Positions 42,166 through 51,302 of a stretch of DNA of 64,000 nt are shown piece after piece. Both the position numbers and the translations under genes were made by a program. Position 1 is the stretch's first letter, and every line of letters starts with the position of its first letter. The notes under the pieces were generated by a model that worked only from the letters and a program-made list of their open reading frames with translations, did no database searches and was not told the DNA's origin. This DNA comes from an uncultured Acetatifactor sp. (GTDB lineage: Bacteria > Bacillota > Clostridia > Lachnospirales > Lachnospiraceae): assembly GCA_910585665.1 (NCBI GenBank), contig CAJUFI010000002.1, positions 1 through 64,000 of the forward strand, given 5' to 3'.

Positions 42166-43185
42166 TTAGTTGTTGATGAGCTTGTCGTCCTCGTTGTTCC
42201 AGCTGTAGAGCTTACGGATTTCCTCTCCTACCTTCTCCGCGGGATGCTCACTGGCCAGCTTACGCATGGCCTTGAAGTGCACCTGTCTTCCGGCAGGTGA
42301 CATATCCAGCAGGAATTCCTTGGCGAAGGTTCCGTCCTGGATGTCGCTTAAGATCTTCTTCATGGCCTTCTTGGTCTCATCGGTGATGATCTTGGGCCCG
42401 GTGATGTAATCGCCGTACTCGGCGGTGTTGGAGATGGAATAGCGCATGCCGGCGAAGCCGCTCTGGTAGATCAGGTCTACGATGAGCTTCATCTCATGGA
42501 TGCACTCGAAGTAAGCGTTCCTCTCGTCATAGCCGGCCTCCACCAGGGTCTCGAAGCCCGCCTGCATCAAAGCGCAGACGCCGCCGCAGAGCACGGCCTG
42601 CTCGCCGAAGAGGTCTGTCTCGGTCTCGGTGCGGAAGGTGGTCTCAAGGACGCCTGCCCTCGCGCCGCCGATGCCCAGGGCGTATGCCAGAGCGATGTCC
42701 TGGGCCTTGCCTGTGGCATCCTGCTCCACGGCGATCAGGCAGGGAACGCCCTTGCCCTCCTGGTACTCGCTGCGCACGGTGTGTCCCGGCCCCTTGGGCG
42801 CGATCATGGTCACGTCCACGTCCGCAGGGGGCACGATGCAGCCGAAGTGGATATTGAAGCCGTGGGCGAACATCAGCATATTGCCAGCCTCCAGGTTGGG
42901 CTCGATGTCCTTCTTGTAAAGGTCGGCCTGCTTCTCATCGTTGATCAGAATCATGATGATGTCTGCCTGCTTTGCTGCCTCCGCCGCTGTGAACACCTCG
43001 AAGCCCTGCTTCACGGCCTTGTCCCAGGACTTGGAGCCCTCGTACAGGCCGATGATCACATGGCAGCCGGACTCCTTCAGGTTCAGCGCGTGGGCGTGTC
43101 CCTGACTGCCGTAGCCGATGATCGCGATGGTCTTTCCCTCCAGAAGGGACAGGTTACAGTCTTCTTGATAAAAAATCTTTGCCAT
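42166..43185 (-). CDS. ilvC: ketol-acid reductoisomerase
   Basis: 339 residues, class I length. Rossmann motif IGYGSQGHAHALNLKESG, metal/substrate residues in PKGPGHTVRSEYQEGKGVPC, the FGEQAVLCGGVCALMQAGFE helix and the C-terminal VEAGYDERNAYFECIHEMKL. Converts 2-acetolactate and 2-aceto-2-hydroxybutyrate to dihydroxy acids with NAD(P)H and Mg, the second step of valine and isoleucine synthesis. Last gene of the ilv set. A 242-base gap to the upstream ilvN copy shows no terminator or leader that I recognise. Confidence 0.97.
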   Translation of the reverse strand: MAKIFYQEDCNLSLLEGKTIAIIGYGSQGHAHALNLKESGCHVIIGLYEGSKSWDKAVKQGFEVFTAAEAAKQADIIMILINDEKQADLYKKDIEPNLEAGNMLMFAHGFNIHFGCIVPPADVDVTMIAPKGPGHTVRSEYQEGKGVPCLIAVEQDATGKAQDIALAYALGIGGARAGVLETTFRTETETDLFGEQAVLCGGVCALMQAGFETLVEAGYDERNAYFECIHEMKLIVDLIYQSGFAGMRYSISNTAEYGDYITGPKIITDETKKAMKKILSDIQDGTFAKEFLLDMSPAGRQVHFKAMRKLASEHPAEKVGEEIRKLYSWNNEDDKLINN

Positions 43186-43427
43186 TTCTCGTTTCCTCCG
43201 TTTTGTTGTTTGATTCTATGTTCATTCCTGCGCAGCGAATTGGATGCTGTGTCCGGCCGTCGCGAAACGATCCTGGCATCCTGTCGATGCTGCAAGGGAC
43301 AAATATCTGTCCACACGAAAACGTCTCCCGCAGCGAGCAATCGGGTATCGGCCCGTGCCTGGCTGCCTTCGGCTTCCGCTTGTCATGCTGCGAGCAGTGG
43401 GGAATGCTCCCTTCTGCATCTAAGCCC

Positions 43428-43928
43428 TCAGTCGAAACGGACTATCGGCTCCGTGCCTCTCCCCAGGCCTGCGATGCCTGTCCGGGCCAGCTCCAGGATT
43501 TCATATCCCTCCAGTAGGCCGATGAAAGCGTCAATCTTCTGCTGGTTGCCCGTGAGTTCGATCATCAGGCTCTCCGGCGCGATATCGATGATCTTCGCCC
43601 GGAAGATGTCCGCCACAGAGATGACTCCCTGCCTCTGCTCCGCGGTGGCGCGCACCTTCACCATGATCAGCTCCCGGTATACGCTCTTTTCCGGCTTCAA
43701 TTCCTTGATATTCCGCACATCCTCCAGCTTGGCCACCTGCTTCTCAATCTGCTCCAGAATCTCGTCGTCGCCGGATGCCACAATCGTGATGCGGGTGATG
43801 CGGGGATCCGAGGTCACGCCTGCCGTAATGCTCTCCACATTATAGCCGCGCCTGGCGAAAAGCCCTGAAATCCGGCTCAGGACGCCGGATGTATTGTTGA
43901 CCAGCAATTGGAATACTTTCTTCTGCAT
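43428..43928 (-). CDS. ilvN: acetolactate synthase regulatory subunit, second copy
   Basis: 166 residues from ATG 43928. ACT domain at the N-terminus (QKKVFQLLVNNTSGVLSRIS, GLFARRGYNVESITAG) and the C-terminal ALS_SS domain (KVRATAEQRQGVISVADIFR, AKIIDIAPESLMIELTGNQQ). Regulatory subunits stimulate the catalytic subunit and carry valine feedback. This copy has the canonical GYNxESI motif and canonical NQQKIDAF region, so by sequence it is the more standard of the two, yet it is separated from ilvB by the other copy and a zincin gene. Confidence 0.92.
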   Translation of the reverse strand: MQKKVFQLLVNNTSGVLSRISGLFARRGYNVESITAGVTSDPRITRITIVASGDDEILEQIEKQVAKLEDVRNIKELKPEKSVYRELIMVKVRATAEQRQGVISVADIFRAKIIDIAPESLMIELTGNQQKIDAFIGLLEGYEILELARTGIAGLGRGTEPIVRFD

Positions 43929-44042
43929 CAAATTTCCACCCTCTCCTTTTTCTTTTTCAACCTCATATCTGTGCACCGGCTTCCATGCTTCCGCGGGCGT
44001 CCTCTGTCCGGCCCCGCATATCGCGCTTCCCGGGCTTCGCTC

Positions 44043-44519
44043 TCATTCCAGCGGCTTCAGCCCCTCGAACAGCTCGTCATAGCTTTTCATGGTATGGCAT
44101 CTGCCATAGGAAATCTCCCTGTCCTCCCCGTACTGCTTCAGGAAGCACTTGGCCAGCTCCTCCACCGTGACCTCCAAAGTCACCATGAACTGGGTGTAGG
44201 CGAAGCTGTAAGCCCCGCTGCCCTCCTCATAGTTGGCTGTGATCAGCGACTCCGTGACCTGATCCAGAGGGTAAAGCTTCAGATGCAGCAGTTCATGGAC
44301 GATGACCTCCTCCAGGTTCTCCTGCTTCGGATTTGCTCCATTGAGCAGAAGGATTGCCTTCTTGTCCGTACAGTCCACCTTAAAGTCGCCTGTCTTATGG
44401 AAAGAAGAATCCATGACGATTTCCAGCTTCACGTCCCAGCTTTCCTCCAGCCGCAGGATCCTGCGCCATTTACAGAGCAGCTCATTCAAATGTGCTTCTA
44501 CAGAGTGCCTCTCTTCCAT
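44043..44519 (-). CDS. small putative zincin (HELLH)
   Basis: 158 residues. VIVHELLHLKLYPLD holds an HExxH motif, and the C-terminal half contains a Glu-rich helix (TLEVTVEELAKCFLKQYGED). No signal peptide or membrane segment, so intracellular. The beginning is a helix (SVEAHLNELLCKWRRILRLE) followed by beta strands, similar to the minimal metallopeptidase fold seen in phage and SprT-like proteins. It sits between two ilvN genes; its link to amino-acid synthesis is unclear. Function unknown. Confidence 0.65.
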   Translation of the reverse strand: MEERHSVEAHLNELLCKWRRILRLEESWDVKLEIVMDSSFHKTGDFKVDCTDKKAILLLNGANPKQENLEEVIVHELLHLKLYPLDQVTESLITANYEEGSGAYSFAYTQFMVTLEVTVEELAKCFLKQYGEDREISYGRCHTMKSYDELFEGLKPLE

Positions 44520-44606
44520 CTTAAAGACATCCCCCTTTCCTTAAACTCTTTCGCTATCATACCAATTTCCGGCTGAAATGTCAATAAAAGCCTGATTTTG
44601 GGGCCG

Positions 44607-45101
44607 TCAGCCCTCGTCATTCTCCGCGCATTTGGAGAGCGCCACCGTTCCGGTGCGGGCCACCTCCACGATGCTGATGGTCTGGAGCATCTTGATCATG
44701 AGCTTTATCTTCTCCGGCTCGTCGCAGATCTGGATCATCATGAAATGCTTGGACATGTCCACGATCTGGGCCTTCATGATCTCGCACAGCTCCATGATTT
44801 CCCGGCGGTTGCCCTTGTTGTATCTGATTTTGATGAGCATCAGCTCCCTGGCGATGCACTGCTGCTCCGCGAAGGTCTTCACCTTGATGACGTCCAGCTT
44901 CTTGTTCAGCTGCTTCTCTATCTGCTCGATGGTGCGCTCGTCCCCGCTGCTGACGATGGTCATGCAGGACACGTCGCTGTTGTCCGTCTCTCCCACCACA
45001 AGGCTGTCTATGTTGAAGCAGCGCCTGGCAAACAGGCCCGCCACCTTGCCCAGTACACCGGAACGGTTCTCCACCAGTACAGAATATATTCTTTTCTTCA
45101 T
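44607..45101 (-). CDS. ilvN: acetolactate synthase regulatory subunit, divergent copy
   Basis: 164 residues, 21 bases downstream of ilvB. MKKRIYSVLVENRSGVLGKV, then AGLFARRCFNIDSLVVGETD: the ACT-domain motif is altered (CFNIDSL instead of GYNIESL). The C-terminal domain is also divergent (EIMKAQIVDMSKHFMMIQIC). It shares only about a third of residues with the copy at 43428-43928. Tight linkage to ilvB suggests it is the primary partner. Two differently tuned subunits for one catalytic subunit are possible. Confidence 0.9.
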   Translation of the reverse strand: MKKRIYSVLVENRSGVLGKVAGLFARRCFNIDSLVVGETDNSDVSCMTIVSSGDERTIEQIEKQLNKKLDVIKVKTFAEQQCIARELMLIKIRYNKGNRREIMELCEIMKAQIVDMSKHFMMIQICDEPEKIKLMIKMLQTISIVEVARTGTVALSKCAENDEG

Positions 45102-45122
45102 AAAATATCCTCCTATCCCAGT

Positions 45123-46736
45123 CTATACCAGATCCATAGGGTCTATCACGCATTCCAGCAGCATGGACTCATCCTTTTCCAGGAACGCCTCTATGGTCTC
45201 GTCACATTTCTCCATATTCTCCAGCCGCAGGAACGGAATGCCGTAAGCCGCGGAAAGCTTCTCCAGATCCGGGCTCCCGGACAGGTCTACTACGGAATAC
45301 TGGTCCTGATAGGTGAAATGCTGGTACTGGCGCACCATGCCGAGATAATTGTTCTTCAGCACCACGATTTTCACAGGGATATGGTGCTGGCACATGGTGG
45401 CCAGCTCCATCATGGACATCTGGAAGGAGCCGTCCCCGCAGACAGCCACAACCTGCCGCTCCGGCGCGGCCACCTTGGCTCCCATGGCCGCCGGGATGGA
45501 ATACCCCATGGTGCCCATGCCGCCGGAGGTGAAGAACTTCCCTTTCCGCACCTTCACATAGCCGCAGGACCAAATCTGGTTCTGGCCCACGTCCGCCACA
45601 TAGATGGCGTCCTCCTGCATCCTCTCGGTGAGCCGCATGATGAATTTGGCAGGGTCTACGTAAGCCGGGTCGGGCTTGCGCTTGCTGGCCATAGCCTTCC
45701 GGTATCCCCTCAGGGTGTCCAGCCACTCCTGGCAGCTGCAGGTGAACTCCTCCTTCTCCAGATCCTCGAAGATATGCTTCGCGTCCCCCACCAGCGGTAT
45801 GGTAGGGCCTGCGTTCTTGCCGATCTCCGCGGGATCCACGTCGATGTGCACCAGCACCTTGTTCCGGGTGATCATATCCGGCTGGTTCACGGCCCGGTCG
45901 GCCACCCTGGCCCCCACCATGATCAGCAGGTCGGACTCGTTCATGGCCCGGTTGGCATAGGCTTTGCCGTTGTTGCCCACCATCCGGAAATAGAGGGGGT
46001 GGTCCGTGGGCATGGCGCCGATTCCCATCATGGTGGACACCACAGGGATATTGTGGGCCTCGGCGAACCTGCGCAGCTCTCCCTCGGCCTCGCTAAGCAA
46101 TACGCCGCCGCCCGCGCAGATCAGGGGCCGCTTTGCCTTCTCCAGCTCCTTGACCACCTTTTTGATCTGAACCGCGTTCCCCTTCACCGTGGGCTTGTAG
46201 GTGCGCAGGGACACGCTCTCCGGATACTTGAACTTGGTGATCGGGGCATTCTGGATATCGATCGGCACGTCAATCAGCACAGGGCCCCGCCTGCCGGTGT
46301 TGGCGATGTGGAAAGCCTCCTTGAACACCCTGGGGATATCGTTCACATTCTTTACTAAATAGCTGTATTTCACAAAGGACTCCACTGCTCCGGTGATATC
46401 GGCCTCCTGGAACACATCGCTGCCCAGCAGCTCGCTGTTCACCTGTCCGGTGATGCAGATCAGGGGGATGCTGTCCGCAAAGGCCGTGGCGATGCCCGTG
46501 ATCACATTGGTGGCACCGGGGCCGGAGGTGACGGCGCACACGCCGGGCCTTCCGGTAATCCGGGACACACCGCTGGCCGCATGGGCCGCGTTCTGCTCCG
46601 TGCGGATGAGAATCGTCCGGATGTCCGACTCCAGGATACTGTTGTAAAAAGGGCAGATGGCTACACCGGGATACCCGAATACCGTCGTGACCCCCTCCTC
46701 CTCCAGACATTTGACAATGGCGTCTGCACCTAACAT
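45123..46736 (-). CDS. ilvB: acetolactate synthase catalytic subunit
   Basis: 537 residues, a little shorter than the common ~560. ThDP-enzyme architecture: catalytic Glu in ILIRTEQNAAHAASG near residue 47, central domain RPLICAGGGVLLSEAEGELR, and the ThDP/Mg motif CGDGSFQMSMMELATM through VLKNNYLGM. Condenses two pyruvates, or pyruvate with 2-oxobutyrate. GAGGAGG lies upstream of ATG 46736. Followed directly by ilvN. No T-box or leader peptide was recognised upstream. Confidence 0.95.
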   Translation of the reverse strand: MLGADAIVKCLEEEGVTTVFGYPGVAICPFYNSILESDIRTILIRTEQNAAHAASGVSRITGRPGVCAVTSGPGATNVITGIATAFADSIPLICITGQVNSELLGSDVFQEADITGAVESFVKYSYLVKNVNDIPRVFKEAFHIANTGRRGPVLIDVPIDIQNAPITKFKYPESVSLRTYKPTVKGNAVQIKKVVKELEKAKRPLICAGGGVLLSEAEGELRRFAEAHNIPVVSTMMGIGAMPTDHPLYFRMVGNNGKAYANRAMNESDLLIMVGARVADRAVNQPDMITRNKVLVHIDVDPAEIGKNAGPTIPLVGDAKHIFEDLEKEEFTCSCQEWLDTLRGYRKAMASKRKPDPAYVDPAKFIMRLTERMQEDAIYVADVGQNQIWSCGYVKVRKGKFFTSGGMGTMGYSIPAAMGAKVAAPERQVVAVCGDGSFQMSMMELATMCQHHIPVKIVVLKNNYLGMVRQYQHFTYQDQYSVVDLSGSPDLEKLSAAYGIPFLRLENMEKCDETIEAFLEKDESMLLECVIDPMDLV

Positions 46737-46777
46737 ATCAATCTTCCTCCTCTATTATCAACATTTTTATATCTACC

Positions 46778-47150
46778 TTAATGCTGTCTTTCAAATCCGA
46801 GATACCTAGTTCCCTGGAACCGGAGCTTTCCCATATCCCCCTCCGCCAGCATCCCATATTCGGATCCGCTCAGGTGGAATTCCATCCTGTCCCCGCTCTC
46901 CACCTCGAAGGTGGCGTAATAGCTTGTGGATGTGTGATATCCGTTGGCCCCAGTGCCATCGCTGTGATGATGGCTGTTCACGGATGTCCTGCGGGAAACC
47001 ACTCTTGCAGCTACCGCCATCAGGGGCATGATTGTTTTTGTTCCACTGGCCGATTCCGCGCACGGCATTCACGACAAACATGGCAATCACCACGAGGAAT
47101 ACCAGCATAAAGCAGATTTCAAACAAACCGCTGTTGAAAAAGAAACCCAT
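46778..47150 (-). pseudogene. DUF2500-family membrane protein, frameshifted
   Basis: Two frames together make a full DUF2500 protein. The first, from ATG 47150 (GGAGG upstream), gives MGFFFNSGLFEICFMLVFLV, a membrane helix and GQWNKNNHAP. The second continues LMAVAARVVSRRTSVNSHHH, a beta-rich domain and SGSEYGMLAEGDMGKLRFQG to the stop. The switch falls in the CCCCTGATGG run at about 47030, consistent with loss of one C from a homopolymer. Either a real frameshift, a sequencing error, or slippage. Function of the family is unknown; the helix anchors it to the membrane. Confidence 0.8.
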
Positions 47151-47170
47151 GGCAAACCTCCAGTCCTGCT

Positions 47171-49738
47171 TCATTCAGCAGCTTTTTCCCCCACAAGCCT
47201 CTGCGCAAGCTTCACCGCCTCCGCCGCGTCCGCGGAATAACCGTCCGCCCCAATCTCCTCCGCGTATTCCCGGGTGATGACCGCTCCGCCAATCATGATC
47301 TTCGCGCTTACCTTTTCCTCTTTTGCGTAGGCAACCACCTCCCGCATGCGCTGCATGGTGGTGGTCATCAGAGCCGACAGGGCGATGATCCTGGCATTGT
47401 TCTCCTTTGCCGCCCGGATGATGTCCTCCTTGGGGACATCCTTGCCCAGGTCGATGACCCGGAAGCCGTAGTTCTTCAGCATCAGCGCCACCAGGTTCTT
47501 GCCGATGTCATGGATGTCCCCCTCCACGGTAGCGATGACTACTACAGGCATATCATCCGCATCCGACGCTCTCAGAAGAAGGGGCTCCAGTATCTCGATG
47601 GCATTCTTCATGGCCTCCGCGCTGGCGATGAGCTGGGGCAGGAAATACCGTCCCTTATCAAAGAGTTCGCCCACCTCGTTGATGGCGGGAAGCAGCGCCT
47701 CGTGCAGCAGAGCGGAGGGATCTTCCCCCTGGGCCAGGGCATCCTTCGTCTGGGAAGCTATGCCCTTTCGGTTGCCCTTCAGGACGGATTGGCGCAGGGC
47801 CGCCCGACAGGCGCTGTCAGGTTCCGCCGCGGGACTTCCGTCCGATTTCGGGCTGTCAGTCTTTTCTGCCTTACTGCCCGCCTCCCCGCCGGCCTCTCCC
47901 CGGCGGAACTCCCCATTCCCGGGGGCTGTACCGGTGCTCTGAGCCTGCGCTGGTTCCCGCTTCACCTTCTGCTCCCGTCTCTGGGCCAGCTTGTCCGTAT
48001 ATTCGATATACCGTATATCCGCATCCTCTTTCGCAAGCAGCAAATCCGCGGCAAAAGCGCTGCCTGTCAGCAGCTCCTGGGAGGGATTTGCGATGGCCAT
48101 GGTCAGCCCCTCTCTGATGGCCATGGTCAGGAATGCCGCGTTCACATACCCCCGCTCCGGCATGCCGAAGGAGATGTTGGACAGGCCGCAGATAGTGGCC
48201 AGCCCCTTCTCTCTGCAGTATCGTATGGTCTCCAGCGTCTCCACCGCCGCCCTTTTATTGGCCCCCACTGTGGACACCAGGCCGTCCACGATGATATCTT
48301 CTTTTTTCAGGCCCAGGGAATATGCCCGTTCCAGCACAGTCTCTATGATATGTATCTTCTCTTCCAAGCTCTTCGGCAGCCCTTCGTCCGAGAGGGGCAG
48401 CAGGATGAACATGGCACCGTATTTCTTTACGATCGGCAGGAGCTTCTCGAATTTCTCCGCCTCCAGCGACACGGAGTTCACCAGGGCCCTGCCGGGGTAA
48501 TGCCGAAGCGCCGCCTCCAGCACCTCCACATGGCTGGAGTCCAGGGAGAGGGGCAGATGGGACACGCCGCCTATCTCCTCCAGGGCCCGCAGCATGGTCT
48601 CCTTTTCGTCGATGCCGCTCATGCCCATGTTCACGTCCAGGATCTGCGCGCCGCACTGCTCCTGCTCCTCCGCGAACTGCACCACCTTATCGAAATTCCC
48701 CTCCCTCAACTGGGCCTGCAGCAGCTTTTTCCCGGTGGGATTGATGCGCTCCCCCACGATCAGGAAGCTGCCCTCCAGACCGAAGGCCACCGTACGGCGC
48801 TCCGAAGTCAGGAAACGCGCCCCTGTCTTCCTCCGGGGCACTTCCTGCACCGGCCCCTTTCCAAAGGCGGCGTGAATGCTCCTGATGAATTCCGGCGTGG
48901 TCCCGCAACACCCGCCCAAAACGGAAGCGCCCGCCTCCACCAGAAGCCTCATCTGCTCCGCGAATTCCTCCGCCCCCATGTCATAGCAGGTCTCCCGCCT
49001 CTCGTTCAGGAAGGGAAGCCCCGCATTGGGCTTCGCGATGATAGGAAGCCCTTCCGTGCAGGCCGCCATATCCGCCACCACCTGCCGCATCTGGGCCGGC
49101 CCGGCGGAGCAGTTGACGCCCACGGCATCGGCCCCCAGGCTTTCCAGCACGATGGCGGCGGTCCTGGCATCCGTCCCGTACAGCGTCCTGCCGCCCGCCT
49201 CGAAAGTCATCGTCACCATCACGGGCAGGTCACAGACCTCCTTTGCCGCGATCAGGGCCGCCCGGGCCTCCCCCAGGCTCATCATGGTCTCCACTACCAG
49301 CAGATCCACGCCCGCCTCGCACAGGGCGGCTATCTGCTCCTTGTATACATCAATCAGCTCTTCCAGCTCCATCTCCCCCACCGGGGACAGCTGCTCCCCC
49401 GTCATGGTGAGATTTCCCGCCAGGTACACCGGCCTGTCCGACCCGGCCGCAGCCTGCCTGGAGATGGCCGTCAATCCCCTGACCATCTCCCGCAGCTGCC
49501 CTTCCAGCCCATAATCCGCCAGTTTGATCCGATTGGCCGAAAAAGTCGGCACATACAGGATATCCGACCCGGCCGCCACATATTCCCTCTGCAGCTCCAG
49601 CATCACATGGGGATGCTCCAGTATCCACTGCTCAGGACATACGCCGGAGGGCATGCCGGCCCTCACCAGATTAGAGCCCGTAGCCCCGTCCAGATATATG
49701 TAAGATTTCGCAATACGAGAAAATTCTTTCTTTGTCAT
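47171..49738 (-). CDS. metH: cobalamin-dependent methionine synthase
   Basis: 855 residues from ATG 49738, with GGAGGAT upstream. Order of domains: homocysteine S-methyltransferase (residues ~10-300; zinc cysteines in GVNCSAGP and GGCCGTTPEF), pterin-binding domain (~335-600; VGERINPTGKKLLQAQLREG, LDVNMGMSGIDE), cap and B12-binding Rossmann domain with DIHDIGKNLV. The C-terminal AdoMet reactivation domain is absent, as in other Clostridia, where a separate protein supplies it. A low-complexity Gly/Glu/Ser/Pro linker of ~55 residues precedes the cap domain. Transfers methyl from methyltetrahydrofolate to homocysteine. Confidence 0.94.
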   Translation of the reverse strand: MTKKEFSRIAKSYIYLDGATGSNLVRAGMPSGVCPEQWILEHPHVMLELQREYVAAGSDILYVPTFSANRIKLADYGLEGQLREMVRGLTAISRQAAAGSDRPVYLAGNLTMTGEQLSPVGEMELEELIDVYKEQIAALCEAGVDLLVVETMMSLGEARAALIAAKEVCDLPVMVTMTFEAGGRTLYGTDARTAAIVLESLGADAVGVNCSAGPAQMRQVVADMAACTEGLPIIAKPNAGLPFLNERRETCYDMGAEEFAEQMRLLVEAGASVLGGCCGTTPEFIRSIHAAFGKGPVQEVPRRKTGARFLTSERRTVAFGLEGSFLIVGERINPTGKKLLQAQLREGNFDKVVQFAEEQEQCGAQILDVNMGMSGIDEKETMLRALEEIGGVSHLPLSLDSSHVEVLEAALRHYPGRALVNSVSLEAEKFEKLLPIVKKYGAMFILLPLSDEGLPKSLEEKIHIIETVLERAYSLGLKKEDIIVDGLVSTVGANKRAAVETLETIRYCREKGLATICGLSNISFGMPERGYVNAAFLTMAIREGLTMAIANPSQELLTGSAFAADLLLAKEDADIRYIEYTDKLAQRREQKVKREPAQAQSTGTAPGNGEFRRGEAGGEAGSKAEKTDSPKSDGSPAAEPDSACRAALRQSVLKGNRKGIASQTKDALAQGEDPSALLHEALLPAINEVGELFDKGRYFLPQLIASAEAMKNAIEILEPLLLRASDADDMPVVVIATVEGDIHDIGKNLVALMLKNYGFRVIDLGKDVPKEDIIRAAKENNARIIALSALMTTTMQRMREVVAYAKEEKVSAKIMIGGAVITREYAEEIGADGYSADAAEAVKLAQRLVGEKAAE

Positions 49739-49975
49739 ATCCTCCTCGCTTCGGCCGTCGGCCCGTGCCCTGCACACCGGACGGCTCCTGTCCCGGGGGA
49801 AAGTCTGGCTTCCTCCCGGGTAAAATTTGCTCTCTCCATCATACCACACACATAATTTAGTCGTAAAGGGGCGGATTTATCCAATTTATTCGCAAAAAGT
49901 GTTGCGGAGATGTTCAAAATGTGGTAGATTTTAATAGTATTTTGTTTCTTAGGCAAAAAATGGAGGTCGAAACGA

Positions 49976-50452
49976 TTGAAAAAAAAGGTACATATGATTT
50001 TCGCGGCGCTTCTTACCGCCATGACGCTGACCGCCTGCGGCGAAGATCCTGCCCTGACCCAATTCAAAAAAAGCATGGATGATTTCTGTACCAGTATTTC
50101 CGAAATAGACAGTTCCATCAACAACATCGATGCACAGTCAGAAAACGCCACTGCCGATCTGCTCTCTTATCTGGACGCCCTGGACAGCACCTTCCAGGAT
50201 TTCGCCGAATTGGATTTTCCTGACGAATTCGATTACCTGGAAAATCTTGCAGACGAATCCAGCCAGTACATGACAGAAGCGGTGAAAAGCTACCATGAAG
50301 CCTATGGCAACGGCGCGTACAACGAATATATCGCGGAATACGCCAAACAGAATTATTCCAGGGCCTACAAGAGAATCCAGATCATCATCTCCTTTTTGCA
50401 CGGAGAAGAGCCCACGGACGCAGACCTGACCATTGAATATGAGAATGATTGA
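49976..50452 (+). CDS. small lipoprotein, acidic helical
   Basis: 158 residues starting at TTG 49976, with GGAGG ten bases upstream. The sequence begins MKKKVHMIFAALLTAMTLTA and the lipobox LTAC places the lipidated Cys at residue 21. The mature part is acidic and helical (Asp/Glu/Ser-rich), with no known domain. Probably anchored to the outer face of the membrane. It diverges from metH; the 237-base gap between them is AT-rich and may hold both promoters (for this gene TTGCGG-17-TAGATT near 49902-49930 is possible). Confidence 0.75.
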   Translation: MKKKVHMIFAALLTAMTLTACGEDPALTQFKKSMDDFCTSISEIDSSINNIDAQSENATADLLSYLDALDSTFQDFAELDFPDEFDYLENLADESSQYMTEAVKSYHEAYGNGAYNEYIAEYAKQNYSRAYKRIQIIISFLHGEEPTDADLTIEYEND

Positions 50453-50480
50453 CACAATCCCCCTATAACCCAATGATTGC

Positions 50481-50512
50481 AAAAACCCATCGCGCAGAAC
50501 CGATGGGTTTTT
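50481..50512. terminator. bidirectional terminator
   Basis: AAAAACCCATCG (50481-50492) pairs with CGATGGGTTTTT (50501-50512): a 12-bp perfect stem with T runs on both strands, between the convergent lipoprotein gene and the DUF4870 gene. Confidence 0.9.
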
Positions 50513-50520
50513 GCTTTGAA

Positions 50521-50814
50521 TTATTTCAGAAGCTTTACGATGCCAAGCAGAGGGATTTCCTTGTCCTGTTCCTGAAATGCATATACGACTCCCAGCACAC
50601 CGCAGAGGAACACGGCAATCCTGACAATCCAGAGGAAAATCCTGATAATCGGAATGAAGCCCAGAATCCACAGCACCACAAACGCCAGATGCACCACCAG
50701 TGCCTGGTTCATGTGGAACTTCGCGCCCTCCTTATCCCCTACCAGAAACGCTACCACCCATCCGATGATCGTGAGGTAGGCTACTATGCCTGTGACTTTC
50801 TTGTCCATACTCAT
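50521..50814 (-). CDS. DUF4870/Tic20-like small membrane protein
   Basis: 97 residues from ATG 50814, nine bases after AAAGGAG. KVTGIVAYLTIIGWVVAFLV, then GDKEGAKFHMNQALVVHLAF, and two further hydrophobic helices are the standard DUF4870 layout. Role in the membrane unknown. Probably co-transcribed with the two membrane-protein genes upstream. Confidence 0.8.
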   Translation of the reverse strand: MSMDKKVTGIVAYLTIIGWVVAFLVGDKEGAKFHMNQALVVHLAFVVLWILGFIPIIRIFLWIVRIAVFLCGVLGVVYAFQEQDKEIPLLGIVKLLK

Positions 50815-50852
50815 GCCATTCATCTCCTTTGTCCTTTCCGCGCCCATCGCGC

Positions 50853-51284
50853 TTACATTACAATCCCCCACACCAGCCGCAGAGCATTCTTCACCAGAAA
50901 ATTGCCCGCCACCAGAATGAGGGCTCCATATACGTACCAGTTATGGTATTTCCAGCCCTTTCCGTCGGTAATGCCAAGCCTGTCCAGCCCCTGGGTCACC
51001 ATGAACCCGCCCCCAATCACCGCTGTGTAAGGAATCAGCGGATGGTACCAGAGGGACTGCAGCAGCCGGCCATGCACCAGGGCCGTCAGCGCCCTTGTGC
51101 CGCCGCAGCCGGGGCAATAGATGCCCAACAGCCTGTCGAAGAGGCAGGGCATCTGCGGCAGAAAATCCCGGAGCAGAAAAAAGTACACTGCCCACAGGCA
51201 ACCGCCCAGCCCCAGGAAAAGCAGGCCGATATGAAACAATTCCGTTTCCAGTTCTTTCCCCTTGCCCATCTCGTCCGCTGTCAC
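50853..51284 (-). CDS. DUF2752 membrane protein
   Basis: 143 residues with GTG at 51284 (an ATG five codons on is an alternative). The DUF2752 signature YCPGCGGTRALTALVHG lies between two hydrophobic helices, with others on either side (three to four in total). The paired cysteines suggest metal or redox function, but none is established. It shares the minus-strand unit with DUF4870 and the zinc-ribbon protein. Confidence 0.85.
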   Translation of the reverse strand: MTADEMGKGKELETELFHIGLLFLGLGGCLWAVYFFLLRDFLPQMPCLFDRLLGIYCPGCGGTRALTALVHGRLLQSLWYHPLIPYTAVIGGGFMVTQGLDRLGITDGKGWKYHNWYVYGALILVAGNFLVKNALRLVWGIVM

Positions 51285-51302
51285 CTTCTCCGGCCAGGCA
51301 GT

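Noticed and set aside
46737..46780. T-box leader upstream of ilvB
   Set aside because: The space between the DUF2500 gene and ilvB is too short, and there is no T-box sequence or terminator.
49739..49975. Riboswitch (SAM or B12 type) upstream of metH
   Set aside because: I could not find the conserved core elements or a terminator switch in this gap.
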